Shown in pieces: positions 1-5,969 of a stretch of 11,042 bases of DNA; position 1 is the first letter of the stretch, and each line of letters begins with the position of its first letter. The notes beneath the pieces were generated by a model. The model was not told the origin of the DNA, made no database searches, and saw only the letters and a list, made by a program, of their open reading frames with translations. This stretch comes from an uncultured Bacilli bacterium (GTDB lineage Bacteria; Bacillota_I; Bacilli_A; RF39; UBA660): the NCBI GenBank assembly GCA_947628105.1, contig CANQYN010000030.1, forward strand, positions 1 to 11,042. The letters run 5' to 3'. A program made the position numbers and the translations under genes.

Positions 1-1085
1 TCACCCCAGCTGATGGTACTAAAGTTTTAGTAACGGGACGTATAAGTGTATATGAACCTACTGGTAATTATCAAATATATGTAGATGAGATGCTTGAAGA
101 TGGTGTAGGAAATTTATATGTCGCTTTTGAAAAATTAAAGGAAAAACTTACTAAAGAAGGATTATTTGATCAAAAGTATAAAAAACCAATTCCTAAGTAT
201 CCAGAAAAAGTAGGAGTTGTAACGGCTTCTACAGGAGCTGCTATTCGTGATATACTAACGACGATAAAAAGGCGATATCCTATATGCAAAACGTATTTAT
301 TTCCTTGCCTAGTACAAGGAGAAAATGCTTATATGGATATTGTCAAAAAGATAAAGCAAGCAGATCAATATGGTTTAGATGTCTTAATTGTCGGTCGAGG
401 GGGAGGGTCTTTTGAAGATTTAAATGCCTTTAATCATGAAGATGTCGCTCGAGCTATTTTTGCCTCTTCTACTCCTATTATTAGTGCAGTTGGCCATGAA
501 GTTGACTTTACTATCGCGGATTTTGTCGCAGACTTAAGAGCTCCTACGCCAACAGCAGCGGCCGAATTAGCGGTTCCTAATACAATTGAACTTTTTCATA
601 TTATCAAACAATATAAAATAAGAATAACAAAAAATATCTATGAAAAATTAAATTATTTACGATTAAGTTTAGATCATATTAAAAATTCATTTGTGATTAA
701 AAATCCAGAATTGATGATGAATGTAAAAAAACAAAAATTAGATTCACTTCAAGAAAAATTGGGTCGAATTATTTTTGACAATGTTGAAAACGTCAAAAGG
801 AAATATGAATTATTAAAAAATAATTATTTATTGACAAATCCTTATAAATTATTAGAAAATTCAAAAAGTAAAATCAATTTATATATTGAAAAGATAAGAG
901 TAATTAATCCATTAGAAGTATTAAAAAGGGGATATTCTGTCATATATAAAGACCATCAGATGGTTAAAAAAATAGATGAATTGCAAAAACAAGATACGAT
1001 TGATATTCGTCTTTATGATGGAATAATAGAAGCTCAAATTAAACAGATAAAGGAGAAAAAAGATGGAGAAAAAGAAGAAATTTGA
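1..1085 (+). CDS. xseA: Exodeoxyribonuclease VII large subunit, 5'-truncated by window
   Basis: Catalytic subunit of exonuclease VII, which degrades single-stranded DNA to oligonucleotides in the cytoplasm together with several XseB copies. The reading frame is open from base 3, giving 360 visible residues; family members are about 400-450 residues, so most of the N-terminal OB-fold lies before the window. Seen: the end of the OB-fold (VTGRISVYEPTGNYQIYV), the start of the nuclease domain (VGVVTASTGAAIRD, visible residues 70-83), the signature GRGGGSFEDLNAFN (from residue 131) and AVGHEVDFTIADFVADLRAP (from about 162). These hold the conserved Asp, Arg and His positions of the family. A long helical region follows, then the conserved C-terminal NPLEVLKRGYSVI. 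The last 23 bp overlap xseB, the usual translational coupling of this pair. The stop is TGA. Identity is certain; only the N-terminus is unseen. Confidence 0.97.
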   Translation, partial: TPADGTKVLVTGRISVYEPTGNYQIYVDEMLEDGVGNLYVAFEKLKEKLTKEGLFDQKYKKPIPKYPEKVGVVTASTGAAIRDILTTIKRRYPICKTYLFPCLVQGENAYMDIVKKIKQADQYGLDVLIVGRGGGSFEDLNAFNHEDVARAIFASSTPIISAVGHEVDFTIADFVADLRAPTPTAAAELAVPNTIELFHIIKQYKIRITKNIYEKLNYLRLSLDHIKNSFVIKNPELMMNVKKQKLDSLQEKLGRIIFDNVENVKRKYELLKNNYLLTNPYKLLENSKSKINLYIEKIRVINPLEVLKRGYSVIYKDHQMVKKIDELQKQDTIDIRLYDGIIEAQIKQIKEKKDGEKEEI

Positions 1086-1293
1086 AGATAAAATGAAAGA
1101 ATTAGAAGAAATTATTGATAAATTAGAAAGTGGAGAACAAGATTTAGATGATTCTATTAATGAATATACAAAAGCGATGAAATTAATTAAAGAATGCGAT
1201 GAAGAAATTAAAAATTATGAAGATCATATTAATAAAATCGTATTAGAAAATGGACAAGAAGAAGATTTTTCAATGGAAGAAGATCAAAACTAA
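1063..1293 (+). CDS. xseB: Exodeoxyribonuclease VII small subunit
   Basis: Small subunit of exonuclease VII. Several copies bind the long helices of XseA and are needed for nuclease activity. The 76-residue length is normal for the family. The sequence is almost all charged helix, with the typical opening KFEDKMKELEEIIDKLESGE, then the DLDDSINEYTKAM stretch. The start ATG at 1063 lies inside the end of xseA and is preceded by AGGAG at 1051-1055 at good spacing, so the two are translated from one message. In many Bacillota ispA follows xseB; here a promoter and an unrelated surface-protein gene follow instead. No convincing intrinsic terminator is visible between xseB and that promoter. Confidence 0.96.
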   Translation: MEKKKKFEDKMKELEEIIDKLESGEQDLDDSINEYTKAMKLIKECDEEIKNYEDHINKIVLENGQEEDFSMEEDQN

Positions 1294-1328
1294 AGAAATT
1301 TTGTGCCTATTTTTCCTAAGAAAAACAG

Positions 1329-1356
1329 TTGACTTTTCTGAATGGGAAGGTATAAT
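1329..1356 (+). promoter_or_regulatory. Sigma-A-type promoter for the pilin/tail-fibre chimera
   Basis: A -35 box TTGACT (1329-1334) and a perfect -10 TATAAT (1351-1356) are separated by 16 bp. Transcription should begin near 1363, leaving a short leader before the AAGGATGTG ribosome-binding site (1372-1380) and the ATG at 1386. The gene therefore appears to be its own transcription unit rather than the third gene of the xse operon. Confidence 0.8.
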
Positions 1357-1385
1357 AAAAATAGATAAGATAAGGATGTGAAAAT

Positions 1386-2447
1386 ATGAAAAAGGGCTTT
1401 GTGGTATCAGCGGTATTATATCCCTTATTAGTAATTGCTCTAGCACTTATTATGAGTATTTTAACAATGAGTGATAATCGAAGAAAAATATTAGAAAATA
1501 TGAAATTAGAAATATCAGAAGAAAATGATGATACTGATGCATCAATGAGCAATAGTGAGCTTTATTTTAAGTTAAAAGCGTTAGAAGAATCAGTAGAAGA
1601 ATTAAATAGTAGAATATCTGAAGATCGATTAGAAGAGTTAGATAATAAAATTAGTAAGACAAAACAAGAGACAAAATTAGAATCATTTCCTGTTGGAAGT
1701 ATTTTTGTATCGACAAAAAATACCAACCCTTCTACTTATATTGGAGGAACTTGGGTAGAATATGGGCAAGGAAAGACGTTAGTTGGAGTCAATACAAGTG
1801 AAACAGAATTTAATACGGTCGAAAAAACAGGTGGAGAAAAGACTCATAAATTAACGGTTTCCGAAATACCAAGTCATACCCATACCTTTACGGGAACAGC
1901 TCACACTCATACCTTTACTGGAAAAGCTCATACCCATACATTTACGGGAACGGCGCATACTCATACATTTACAGGCAGTAGTGTAACAACATCAGAAGTA
2001 GCTGCTCATACCCATAGCATTCCAACATTAAATGGAACGGCTGCCACGGCAGGAGGTCACACTCATAATTTTTCTCATTCTACGGCAGGATCTGTTTCTC
2101 GTATTTATACATCAAATAAAACTGGTAATACTTTAAACTTTTTCGTTGGAAGTGGGAATTCCACTTCAGGTGCAAACTATGTTGTTGTAGAATCCGCTGG
2201 CTCTCATTCTCACAGTGTAACAACAGTCGCAAGTACAACGGGAAGTGAAGGAAAACATACTCATACCGTAACAGCTTCAGGAAAAAATACCAATACGATA
2301 GCAGGAGGAACCAATAGTTCTGTAACAGCCGAGGGAACCAATAGTTCTGTAACAGCGGGAGGAACCAATAGTAATACGGGAGGAGACACCGCTCATAATA
2401 ATTTACAACCTTATATCACCGTTTATTTCTTTAAAAGAACTGCATAA
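1386..2447 (+). CDS. Pilin-like membrane anchor fused to phage tail-fibre-like His-rich domain
   Basis: A 353-residue surface protein of unknown function. Seen: a short basic start MKKG followed by a hydrophobic helix (residues 5-27), resembling a type III prepilin signal (cleavage expected after Gly4, before Phe5) but with Ala where pilins have the +5 Glu. A charged linker follows, then a heptad-like stretch (about 57-95, KALEESVEELNSRI) likely to form a coiled coil. From residue 101 the protein changes to the pattern of phage tail-fibre/baseplate Gp10-C or collar-type domains: FPVGSIFVSTKNTNPSTYIG, GGTW, a TGGEKTHKLTVSEIPSHTH segment, and the closing NNLQPYITVYFFKRTA. Between these lie at least eight His-x-His motifs, four in a tandem 9-residue repeat. 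In phage T4 gp37 such motifs from three chains bind iron in the receptor-binding tip; a trimer is inferred here. No phage structural gene flanks it. Likely a cell-surface or pilus-tip adhesin; a leftover prophage fibre is less likely given the anchor and private promoter. Confidence 0.75.
   Translation: MKKGFVVSAVLYPLLVIALALIMSILTMSDNRRKILENMKLEISEENDDTDASMSNSELYFKLKALEESVEELNSRISEDRLEELDNKISKTKQETKLESFPVGSIFVSTKNTNPSTYIGGTWVEYGQGKTLVGVNTSETEFNTVEKTGGEKTHKLTVSEIPSHTHTFTGTAHTHTFTGKAHTHTFTGTAHTHTFTGSSVTTSEVAAHTHSIPTLNGTAATAGGHTHNFSHSTAGSVSRIYTSNKTGNTLNFFVGSGNSTSGANYVVVESAGSHSHSVTTVASTTGSEGKHTHTVTASGKNTNTIAGGTNSSVTAEGTNSSVTAGGTNSNTGGDTAHNNLQPYITVYFFKRTA
1875..1976 (+). repeat. 27-bp in-frame tandem repeat encoding HTHTFTG(T/K)A
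   Basis: Four consecutive 9-residue units (residues 164-197; the last lacks two residues) each carry His-Thr-His-Thr-Phe-Thr-Gly. The copies differ mainly at third codon positions (cat/cac, acc/act/aca, acg/act/aca), while the peptide is constant except for Thr/Lys at unit position 8. That pattern suggests the repeated peptide itself is under selection rather than being a fresh duplication. Further single HxH motifs follow downstream in the same gene. Confidence 0.9.
2304..2375 (+). repeat. Second 27-bp in-frame repeat encoding (G/E)GTNSSVTA
   Basis: Two full units (2304-2330 and 2331-2357) match at 24 of 27 bases, and a third, partial unit GGTNSN follows to 2375. The period is the same 9 residues as the His-rich repeat upstream, but the copies are far more alike at the DNA level, which indicates a more recent duplication. 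It lies just before the conserved C-terminal tip of the fibre-like domain. Confidence 0.85.
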
Positions 2448-2467
2448 AGAAAGAAAACTTTCTTTTT
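2447..2467 (+). terminator. Intrinsic terminator after the chimera gene
   Basis: AAGAAAG (2447-2453), an AAAA loop and CTTTCTT (2458-2464) form a perfect 7-bp stem running into a T-rich tail. The left arm begins in the stop codon. The stem is AT-rich and so moderate in strength, but it sits exactly between the gene end and the next promoter. Confidence 0.65.
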
Positions 2468-2470
2468 CTA

Positions 2471-2499
2471 TGGACATCAGTTGGTAAAATTGTTATAAT
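2471..2499 (+). promoter_or_regulatory. Promoter of the T-box/valS unit
   Basis: A -35-like TGGACA (2471-2476), a 17-bp spacer and a perfect -10 TATAAT (2494-2499), with an extended -10 TG at 2491-2492. The expected start near 2506 coincides with the base of T-box Stem I, which supports both calls. Confidence 0.8.
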
Positions 2500-2505
2500 A
2501 TATTA

Positions 2506-2723
2506 AATGCTTTGAACAAGAGGAGTATATATATTGCCAAAAAAAGAGAATTCATGGTTGGTGAAAATGAATGTTTGGAAATATATAGAAGGTAGCTTGG
2601 GAGCTTTGTATCTGAAAAATGAGTAGGATATGATGTATACCTGCATTAAAGGTTAGAGATAGAGAAATCTATAAATTAAGGTGGTACCACGTAAATCACG
2701 TCCTTAGGAACGTGATTTTTTTT
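2506..2723 (+). promoter_or_regulatory. T-box leader, specifier read as GUA (Val)
   Basis: A tRNA-sensing riboswitch controlling valS by transcription antitermination: uncharged tRNA-Val stabilises the antiterminator, while charged tRNA allows termination. Stem I base GCT/AGC (2509-2511 with 2602-2604) is followed by a kink-turn and CAAG/CTTG (2517-2520 with 2596-2599). AGTA (2524-2527) lies opposite GAA (2588-2590) in the loop-E motif, under a 7-bp TATATAT/ATATATA helix (2528-2534 with 2581-2587). The apical part carries the typical GGTTGGTGAAAA. Just after GAA is G-GTA-G, putting the specifier at 2592-2594 (GUA, valine). A small hairpin with a GAAA loop (2659-2672) resembles Stem III. The T-box AAGGTGGTACCACG (2678-2691) forms the antiterminator: AAGG/CCTT (2678-2681 with 2702-2705), the 7-nt UGGUACC bulge (2682-2688) and ACGT/ACGT. 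The bulge UGGU fits a tRNA ending ACCA. The specifier codon is inferred from position; the class is certain. Confidence 0.95.
2693..2723 (+). terminator. Regulated terminator of the T-box
   Basis: AAATCACGT (2693-2701) pairs with ACGTGATTT (2710-2718), extended by CC/GG, with a TTA loop and a run of eight T's (2716-2723). Its left arm includes the ACGT and CCTT segments also needed for the antiterminator, so the two structures exclude each other. This is the off-state when tRNA-Val is charged. Confidence 0.92.
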
Positions 2724-2742
2724 AATGTAAAGGAGAGATTAT

Positions 2743-5166
2743 ATGTTAGATAAAAAGTATAATGCAAAAGAAAAAGAGGGAAAATGGTTAGAATATTGGA
2801 AAGCAAATAAAATTTATGAATTTAAACCAGATAAACGAAAAATATTTTCAATCGATACACCACCCCCAACGGTAAATGGAAAAATACATATAGGACATAT
2901 TTTTTCTTATTCTCAAACAGAAATGATTGCCAGATATAAAAGATTAAGAGGATATAATATTTTTTATCCTTTTGGTTTTGATGATAATGGATTACCAAGT
3001 GAAAGGTTAGTCGAAAAAGAACAAGGAAAAAAAGCCCATGAAATTGGACGAGAAGAATTTTCTAAACTTTGTTATAAGACAACTGATAAATATGAAGAAG
3101 AATTTCAAACGTTATTTAGTAAAATGGGAGTAGGAACAGATTGGGATATTCATTATAAAACAGTAAGTCCTTCTACCATTAAAATAAGCCAAATGTCATT
3201 TTTGGACTTAGTTGAAAAAAAACATTGTTATCATAAAGAAAGCCCTGCTTTATGGTGTAATGAGTGTTTAACATCAATTGCTCAAGCAGAGCTTGAAACA
3301 AAAACAATCAAAACGACTTTTAACTATGTTAATTTTAAAACTGTTGAAGATGGAGAAGAATTTACGATTGCTACAACGAGACCAGAATTATTGCCGGCAA
3401 TTGTTTGTGTATTTGTCAATCCAAATGATGAAAAACACAAATCTTTAATTGGAAAAACAGCTCATATTCCAGTGATAGATGTAGAAGTTCCTATTATGGC
3501 AGATGATAAAGTTGCAATTGATAAAGGGACAGGAATTGTTATGTGTTGTACGTTTGGAGATCAAACAGATATTGAATGGTGGAAAAAATATCATTTACCT
3601 TTAAAATATATTTTCACTGACGATGGAAAAATTATTGATGAAGTTCCTACTTATGGAGGAATGAAAATTAAAGAAGCAAGAAAAAAAATTATTGAAGATT
3701 TACAACGAGGTGGATATGTAGTTAAAATTGAAGAATTAGAACATGAAGTACAAACCCATGAAAGATGTGGAAAAGAAGTAGAATATTCTGTTATGAAACA
3801 ATGGTTTATCGATATTATGAATCATAAAAATGATTTCTTGAAAATAGGAAATGATATTAATTGGTATCCAGAACACATGCATACTCGATATGAAGAATGG
3901 GTAAATAATATTGCTTGGGATTGGTGTATATCAAGACAAAGATATTTTGGGGTACCATTTCCTGTTTGGTATTGTAAAAAATGTGGAGAACCAATATTTG
4001 CGAAAAAAGAAGATTTGCCAGTAAATCCTCTTATGGATCGACCTCGTATTAAAGAATGTCCAAAATGTAATGGAAAAGAATTTATCCCAGAAACTGATGT
4101 TATGGATACATGGGCCACTTCTTCTGTAACACCTTTAATTAATATGAGGTATGGCGAAAAAGAAAATTATGAAGATATATTAAAACCGATGAGTATTAGA
4201 ACAAATGCCTCTGATATTATAAGAACATGGGATTTTTATACTATCGTAAAAAGTTTTTATCACTTTGGACAAAGACCTTGGGATAATGTAATGATTTCTG
4301 GATTTGTCATGGCAAATAAAGGTGAAAAAATTAGTAAATCAAAAAGAAATAGCAAGGTAGAACCGATTGAATTAATCGATCAATATTCTGCGGATGTAAT
4401 TCGATATTGGGCAGGATCAGGAAGATTAGGAACTGATATTGTATTTAGTGAAGAAACACTTTTAAGAGGGAAAAAATTAGTGAATAAAATTTGGAATGTA
4501 TCAAAATTTATCGAGATGCATCTACAAGATTATGAAGATAAAGAATTTAATGATTTCGAATATATTGATAAATGGATTTTAGGTGCATTTCAAGAGATGG
4601 AAAAAGGATTTATAAAATATTTAGATGAATATGAAGTAGGTCTAGCTTTTAATCATTTAGAAAAATTTTTCTGGAATTTCTGTGATAATTATATAGAGAT
4701 TGTAAAACATAGACTATATAGGCCAGAGGAATTTGGGAAAATTCCTAGGTATTCTGGGCAAAAAACAATTTATACAATTCTTTATAAATTATTACAAGAT
4801 TTTAGTATTTATTTTCCGTTTATTACTGAAGACATATATCAAGAACTATATCATGATAAAAAATCAATTCATATAACAGAAATAAAACCTTTTGAATTTG
4901 AATTTTCTCGTGAAGTAAAAAATGGCAATGATATAATTGATATTATAAGTCAAGCAAGAGGAGAAAAATCAAACAAAAATGTTTCATTAAAGACACCAAT
5001 TAAAAACTTACATTTAAGTTTAAATAAAGAATTAAAAAAAGCAATCGATTTATCGATAAAAGATTTTTCTGCAACTTTATTTATTGAAAACTTAAATATG
5101 AACGATATCAAGGAAGGATATACAATCGATAAAATAGAACTAAATTTAGATGTGAAAGAAAACTAA
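2743..5166 (+). CDS. valS: Valyl-tRNA synthetase, archaeal-type (type 2)
   Basis: Class I aminoacyl-tRNA synthetase that charges tRNA-Val with valine using ATP. It has 807 residues. Seen: PPPTVNGKIHIGH with the HIGH motif at 49-52; GFDDNGLPSERLVEK, typical of the archaeal/rickettsial-type ValS; the CP1 editing domain with ATTRPELLPA and GIVMCCTFGDQTDIEWWKKY; and KISKS at 529-533 in GEKISKSKRNSKVEP. CxxC pairs at 411/414 and 439/442 probably bind zinc, and another pair lies at 172/175. A helical anticodon-binding domain occupies about 610-750. It ends without the C-terminal coiled-coil arm of ordinary bacterial ValS, again fitting type 2. The start at 2743 has AAGGAGA at 2730-2736. Control by a T-box with a plausible GUA specifier independently supports valine as substrate. 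The archaeal-type enzyme under a bacterial riboswitch suggests ancient transfer followed by capture of native control (inference). Confidence 0.93.
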   Translation: MLDKKYNAKEKEGKWLEYWKANKIYEFKPDKRKIFSIDTPPPTVNGKIHIGHIFSYSQTEMIARYKRLRGYNIFYPFGFDDNGLPSERLVEKEQGKKAHEIGREEFSKLCYKTTDKYEEEFQTLFSKMGVGTDWDIHYKTVSPSTIKISQMSFLDLVEKKHCYHKESPALWCNECLTSIAQAELETKTIKTTFNYVNFKTVEDGEEFTIATTRPELLPAIVCVFVNPNDEKHKSLIGKTAHIPVIDVEVPIMADDKVAIDKGTGIVMCCTFGDQTDIEWWKKYHLPLKYIFTDDGKIIDEVPTYGGMKIKEARKKIIEDLQRGGYVVKIEELEHEVQTHERCGKEVEYSVMKQWFIDIMNHKNDFLKIGNDINWYPEHMHTRYEEWVNNIAWDWCISRQRYFGVPFPVWYCKKCGEPIFAKKEDLPVNPLMDRPRIKECPKCNGKEFIPETDVMDTWATSSVTPLINMRYGEKENYEDILKPMSIRTNASDIIRTWDFYTIVKSFYHFGQRPWDNVMISGFVMANKGEKISKSKRNSKVEPIELIDQYSADVIRYWAGSGRLGTDIVFSEETLLRGKKLVNKIWNVSKFIEMHLQDYEDKEFNDFEYIDKWILGAFQEMEKGFIKYLDEYEVGLAFNHLEKFFWNFCDNYIEIVKHRLYRPEEFGKIPRYSGQKTIYTILYKLLQDFSIYFPFITEDIYQELYHDKKSIHITEIKPFEFEFSREVKNGNDIIDIISQARGEKSNKNVSLKTPIKNLHLSLNKELKKAIDLSIKDFSATLFIENLNMNDIKEGYTIDKIELNLDVKEN

Positions 5167-5175
5167 ATGATATTC

Positions 5176-5204
5176 AAAAACAGATTACAACAATCTGTTT
5201 TTTT
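5176..5204 (+). terminator. Intrinsic terminator of valS
   Basis: AAAAACAGATT (5176-5186) pairs perfectly with AATCTGTTTTT (5192-5202) around an ACAAC loop, with a run of seven T's (5198-5204). It starts nine bases after the valS stop and ends the T-box transcript. Confidence 0.92.
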
Positions 5205-5302
5205 GTCAAAAATATTTTAAATAAAAAGGAAAAAATGAATAAAGGATAAAATAATGAAAATACTAATATTGGCATATAAAAATTGTCGTAAGTTGACATA
5301 TT

Positions 5303-5337
5303 CTATCATAAAAAGCTTGACGAAAAGAAAATGATAG
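5303..5337 (+). repeat. Inverted repeat flanking the pilin -35 box, possible operator
   Basis: CTATCAT (5303-5309) and ATGATAG (5331-5337) are perfect 7-bp inverted copies with centres 28 bp apart, placed on either side of the -35 box and ending just before the -10. The spacing would put both arms on similar faces of the helix, as for a dimeric regulator. No other copy of the site is obvious in the window, so the role is speculative. Confidence 0.3.
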
Positions 5338-5346
5338 TGCTATACT
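5317..5346 (+). promoter_or_regulatory. Promoter of the pilin genes
   Basis: TTGACG (5317-5322), an 18-bp spacer and TATACT (5341-5346), with the expected start near 5353. A second TTGACA at 5293-5298 lies 24 bp upstream but has no matching -10. The leader carries a full AGGAGG (5361-5366), implying strong translation of the first pilin. Confidence 0.7.
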
Positions 5347-5376
5347 GATATTGTAGAAATAGGAGGATATAAAAAT

Positions 5377-5862
5377 ATGAAAAAGAATAAAGGTTTTACC
5401 TTAGTTGAATTATTAGCCGTAATCGTTATTTTAGCAATTATCGCTTTAATTGCTACACCAGCTATCTTACGTGTTATTGAAGATTCAAGAAAAAAATCTG
5501 CTGAGGATAGTATGTATGGATATATTAAAGCAGTAGAACAAGGATATGTTAAGGCACAAATGGATATAGAAGCAGGAGGAGAGGCAAAAGACTATAATGG
5601 AATTTATAAAAGTTTTAGTAGTCAAGATATTAAAATAACTTCTAGTGGAGAACAAAGCCTTGGAATCGAATTACAAGGAACAGCTCCATCTTCAGATGAA
5701 AATAATGTATTGGTAATTTCTGATGGAGAAATTGATTGTGCTCATCTTAAATTTGGAAAATATTATGTAGATTATAATGGATCAGATGGAACAGCTGAAC
5801 AAGTAGATTCTGCAACAAGTACATGTGGAACAACACCTGTAGAAACTGGTACAGGAGAATAG
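5377..5862 (+). CDS. Type IV pilin-like protein (prepilin), copy 1
   Basis: A 161-residue prepilin-like protein, expected to be processed by prepilin peptidase and assembled into a type IV pilus, pseudopilus or related fibre. Seen: the leader MKKNKG, then the classic GFTLVELLAVIVILAIIAL with cleavage after Gly6, Phe at +1 and the conserved Glu at +5; a hydrophobic helix to about residue 30; then an amphipathic helix (RVIEDSRKKSAEDSMYGYI). The globular part has two Cys near its end, in EIDCAHLKF and TSTCGTTP, that could form a disulphide-bounded loop. The strong AGGAGG site and dedicated promoter suggest it is the more abundant of the two pilins. It is paralogous to the next gene (shared DSMYGYI and KYYV segments). 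Whether it serves adhesion, motility or secretion cannot be read from the window, since no assembly genes are present. Confidence 0.9.
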   Translation: MKKNKGFTLVELLAVIVILAIIALIATPAILRVIEDSRKKSAEDSMYGYIKAVEQGYVKAQMDIEAGGEAKDYNGIYKSFSSQDIKITSSGEQSLGIELQGTAPSSDENNVLVISDGEIDCAHLKFGKYYVDYNGSDGTAEQVDSATSTCGTTPVETGTGE

Positions 5863-5895
5863 TAAAATTTAAATACTCGGCTAACACATTCAGAT

Positions 5896-5917
5896 AAAAA
5901 GGCTTTAGCCTTTTTTT
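5896..5917 (+). terminator. Intrinsic terminator between the two pilin genes
   Basis: AAAAAGGC, loop TTTA and GCCTTTTTTT (5896-5917). An upstream GGCTAA (5879-5884) can pair with TTAGCC (5905-5910) as an alternative, longer-loop stem ending at the same T-run. Partial read-through would make the upstream pilin the more expressed of the two; no good separate promoter is seen for the second gene. Confidence 0.85.
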
Positions 5918-5969
5918 ATTGAAAAAAATAAAGAAATATTATAAAATGGTTATATGGTAGGAGGAATGT

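Noticed and set aside
1310..1325. TTTTTC/GAAAAA hairpin between xseB and the chimera gene as a possible terminator.
   Set aside because: Only one G-C pair, and no T-run follows on the + strand.
1316..1552. Minus-strand ORF of 78 codons opposite the start of the chimera gene.
   Set aside because: It is antisense to a well-supported gene and its promoter and looks like a shadow frame.
2149..2167. GAAGTGG/CCACTTC inverted repeat inside the chimera gene.
   Set aside because: It lies in the middle of the coding sequence with no flanking duplication or second copy; it may be chance.
1386..2447. Prophage remnant, because of the tail-fibre-like domain.
   Set aside because: No other phage gene, integrase or attachment repeat is nearby, and the N-terminal anchor and private promoter point to a host surface protein.
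2534..2626. A TTG-start ORF of about 30 codons after AGGAG, running through the T-box Stem I.
   Set aside because: The same bases form the conserved Stem I helices and loop-E motif; the T-box explains the region fully.
3822..4118. Minus-strand ORF of 98 codons within valS.
   Set aside because: It is a shadow of the conserved synthetase coding frame, with no ribosome site or family resemblance.
5254..5334. A 26-codon ORF (MKILILAYKNCRK...) with AAAGGA seven bases upstream.
   Set aside because: It overlaps the pilin promoter, has no convincing promoter of its own and no recognisable features; too short to support without comparison.
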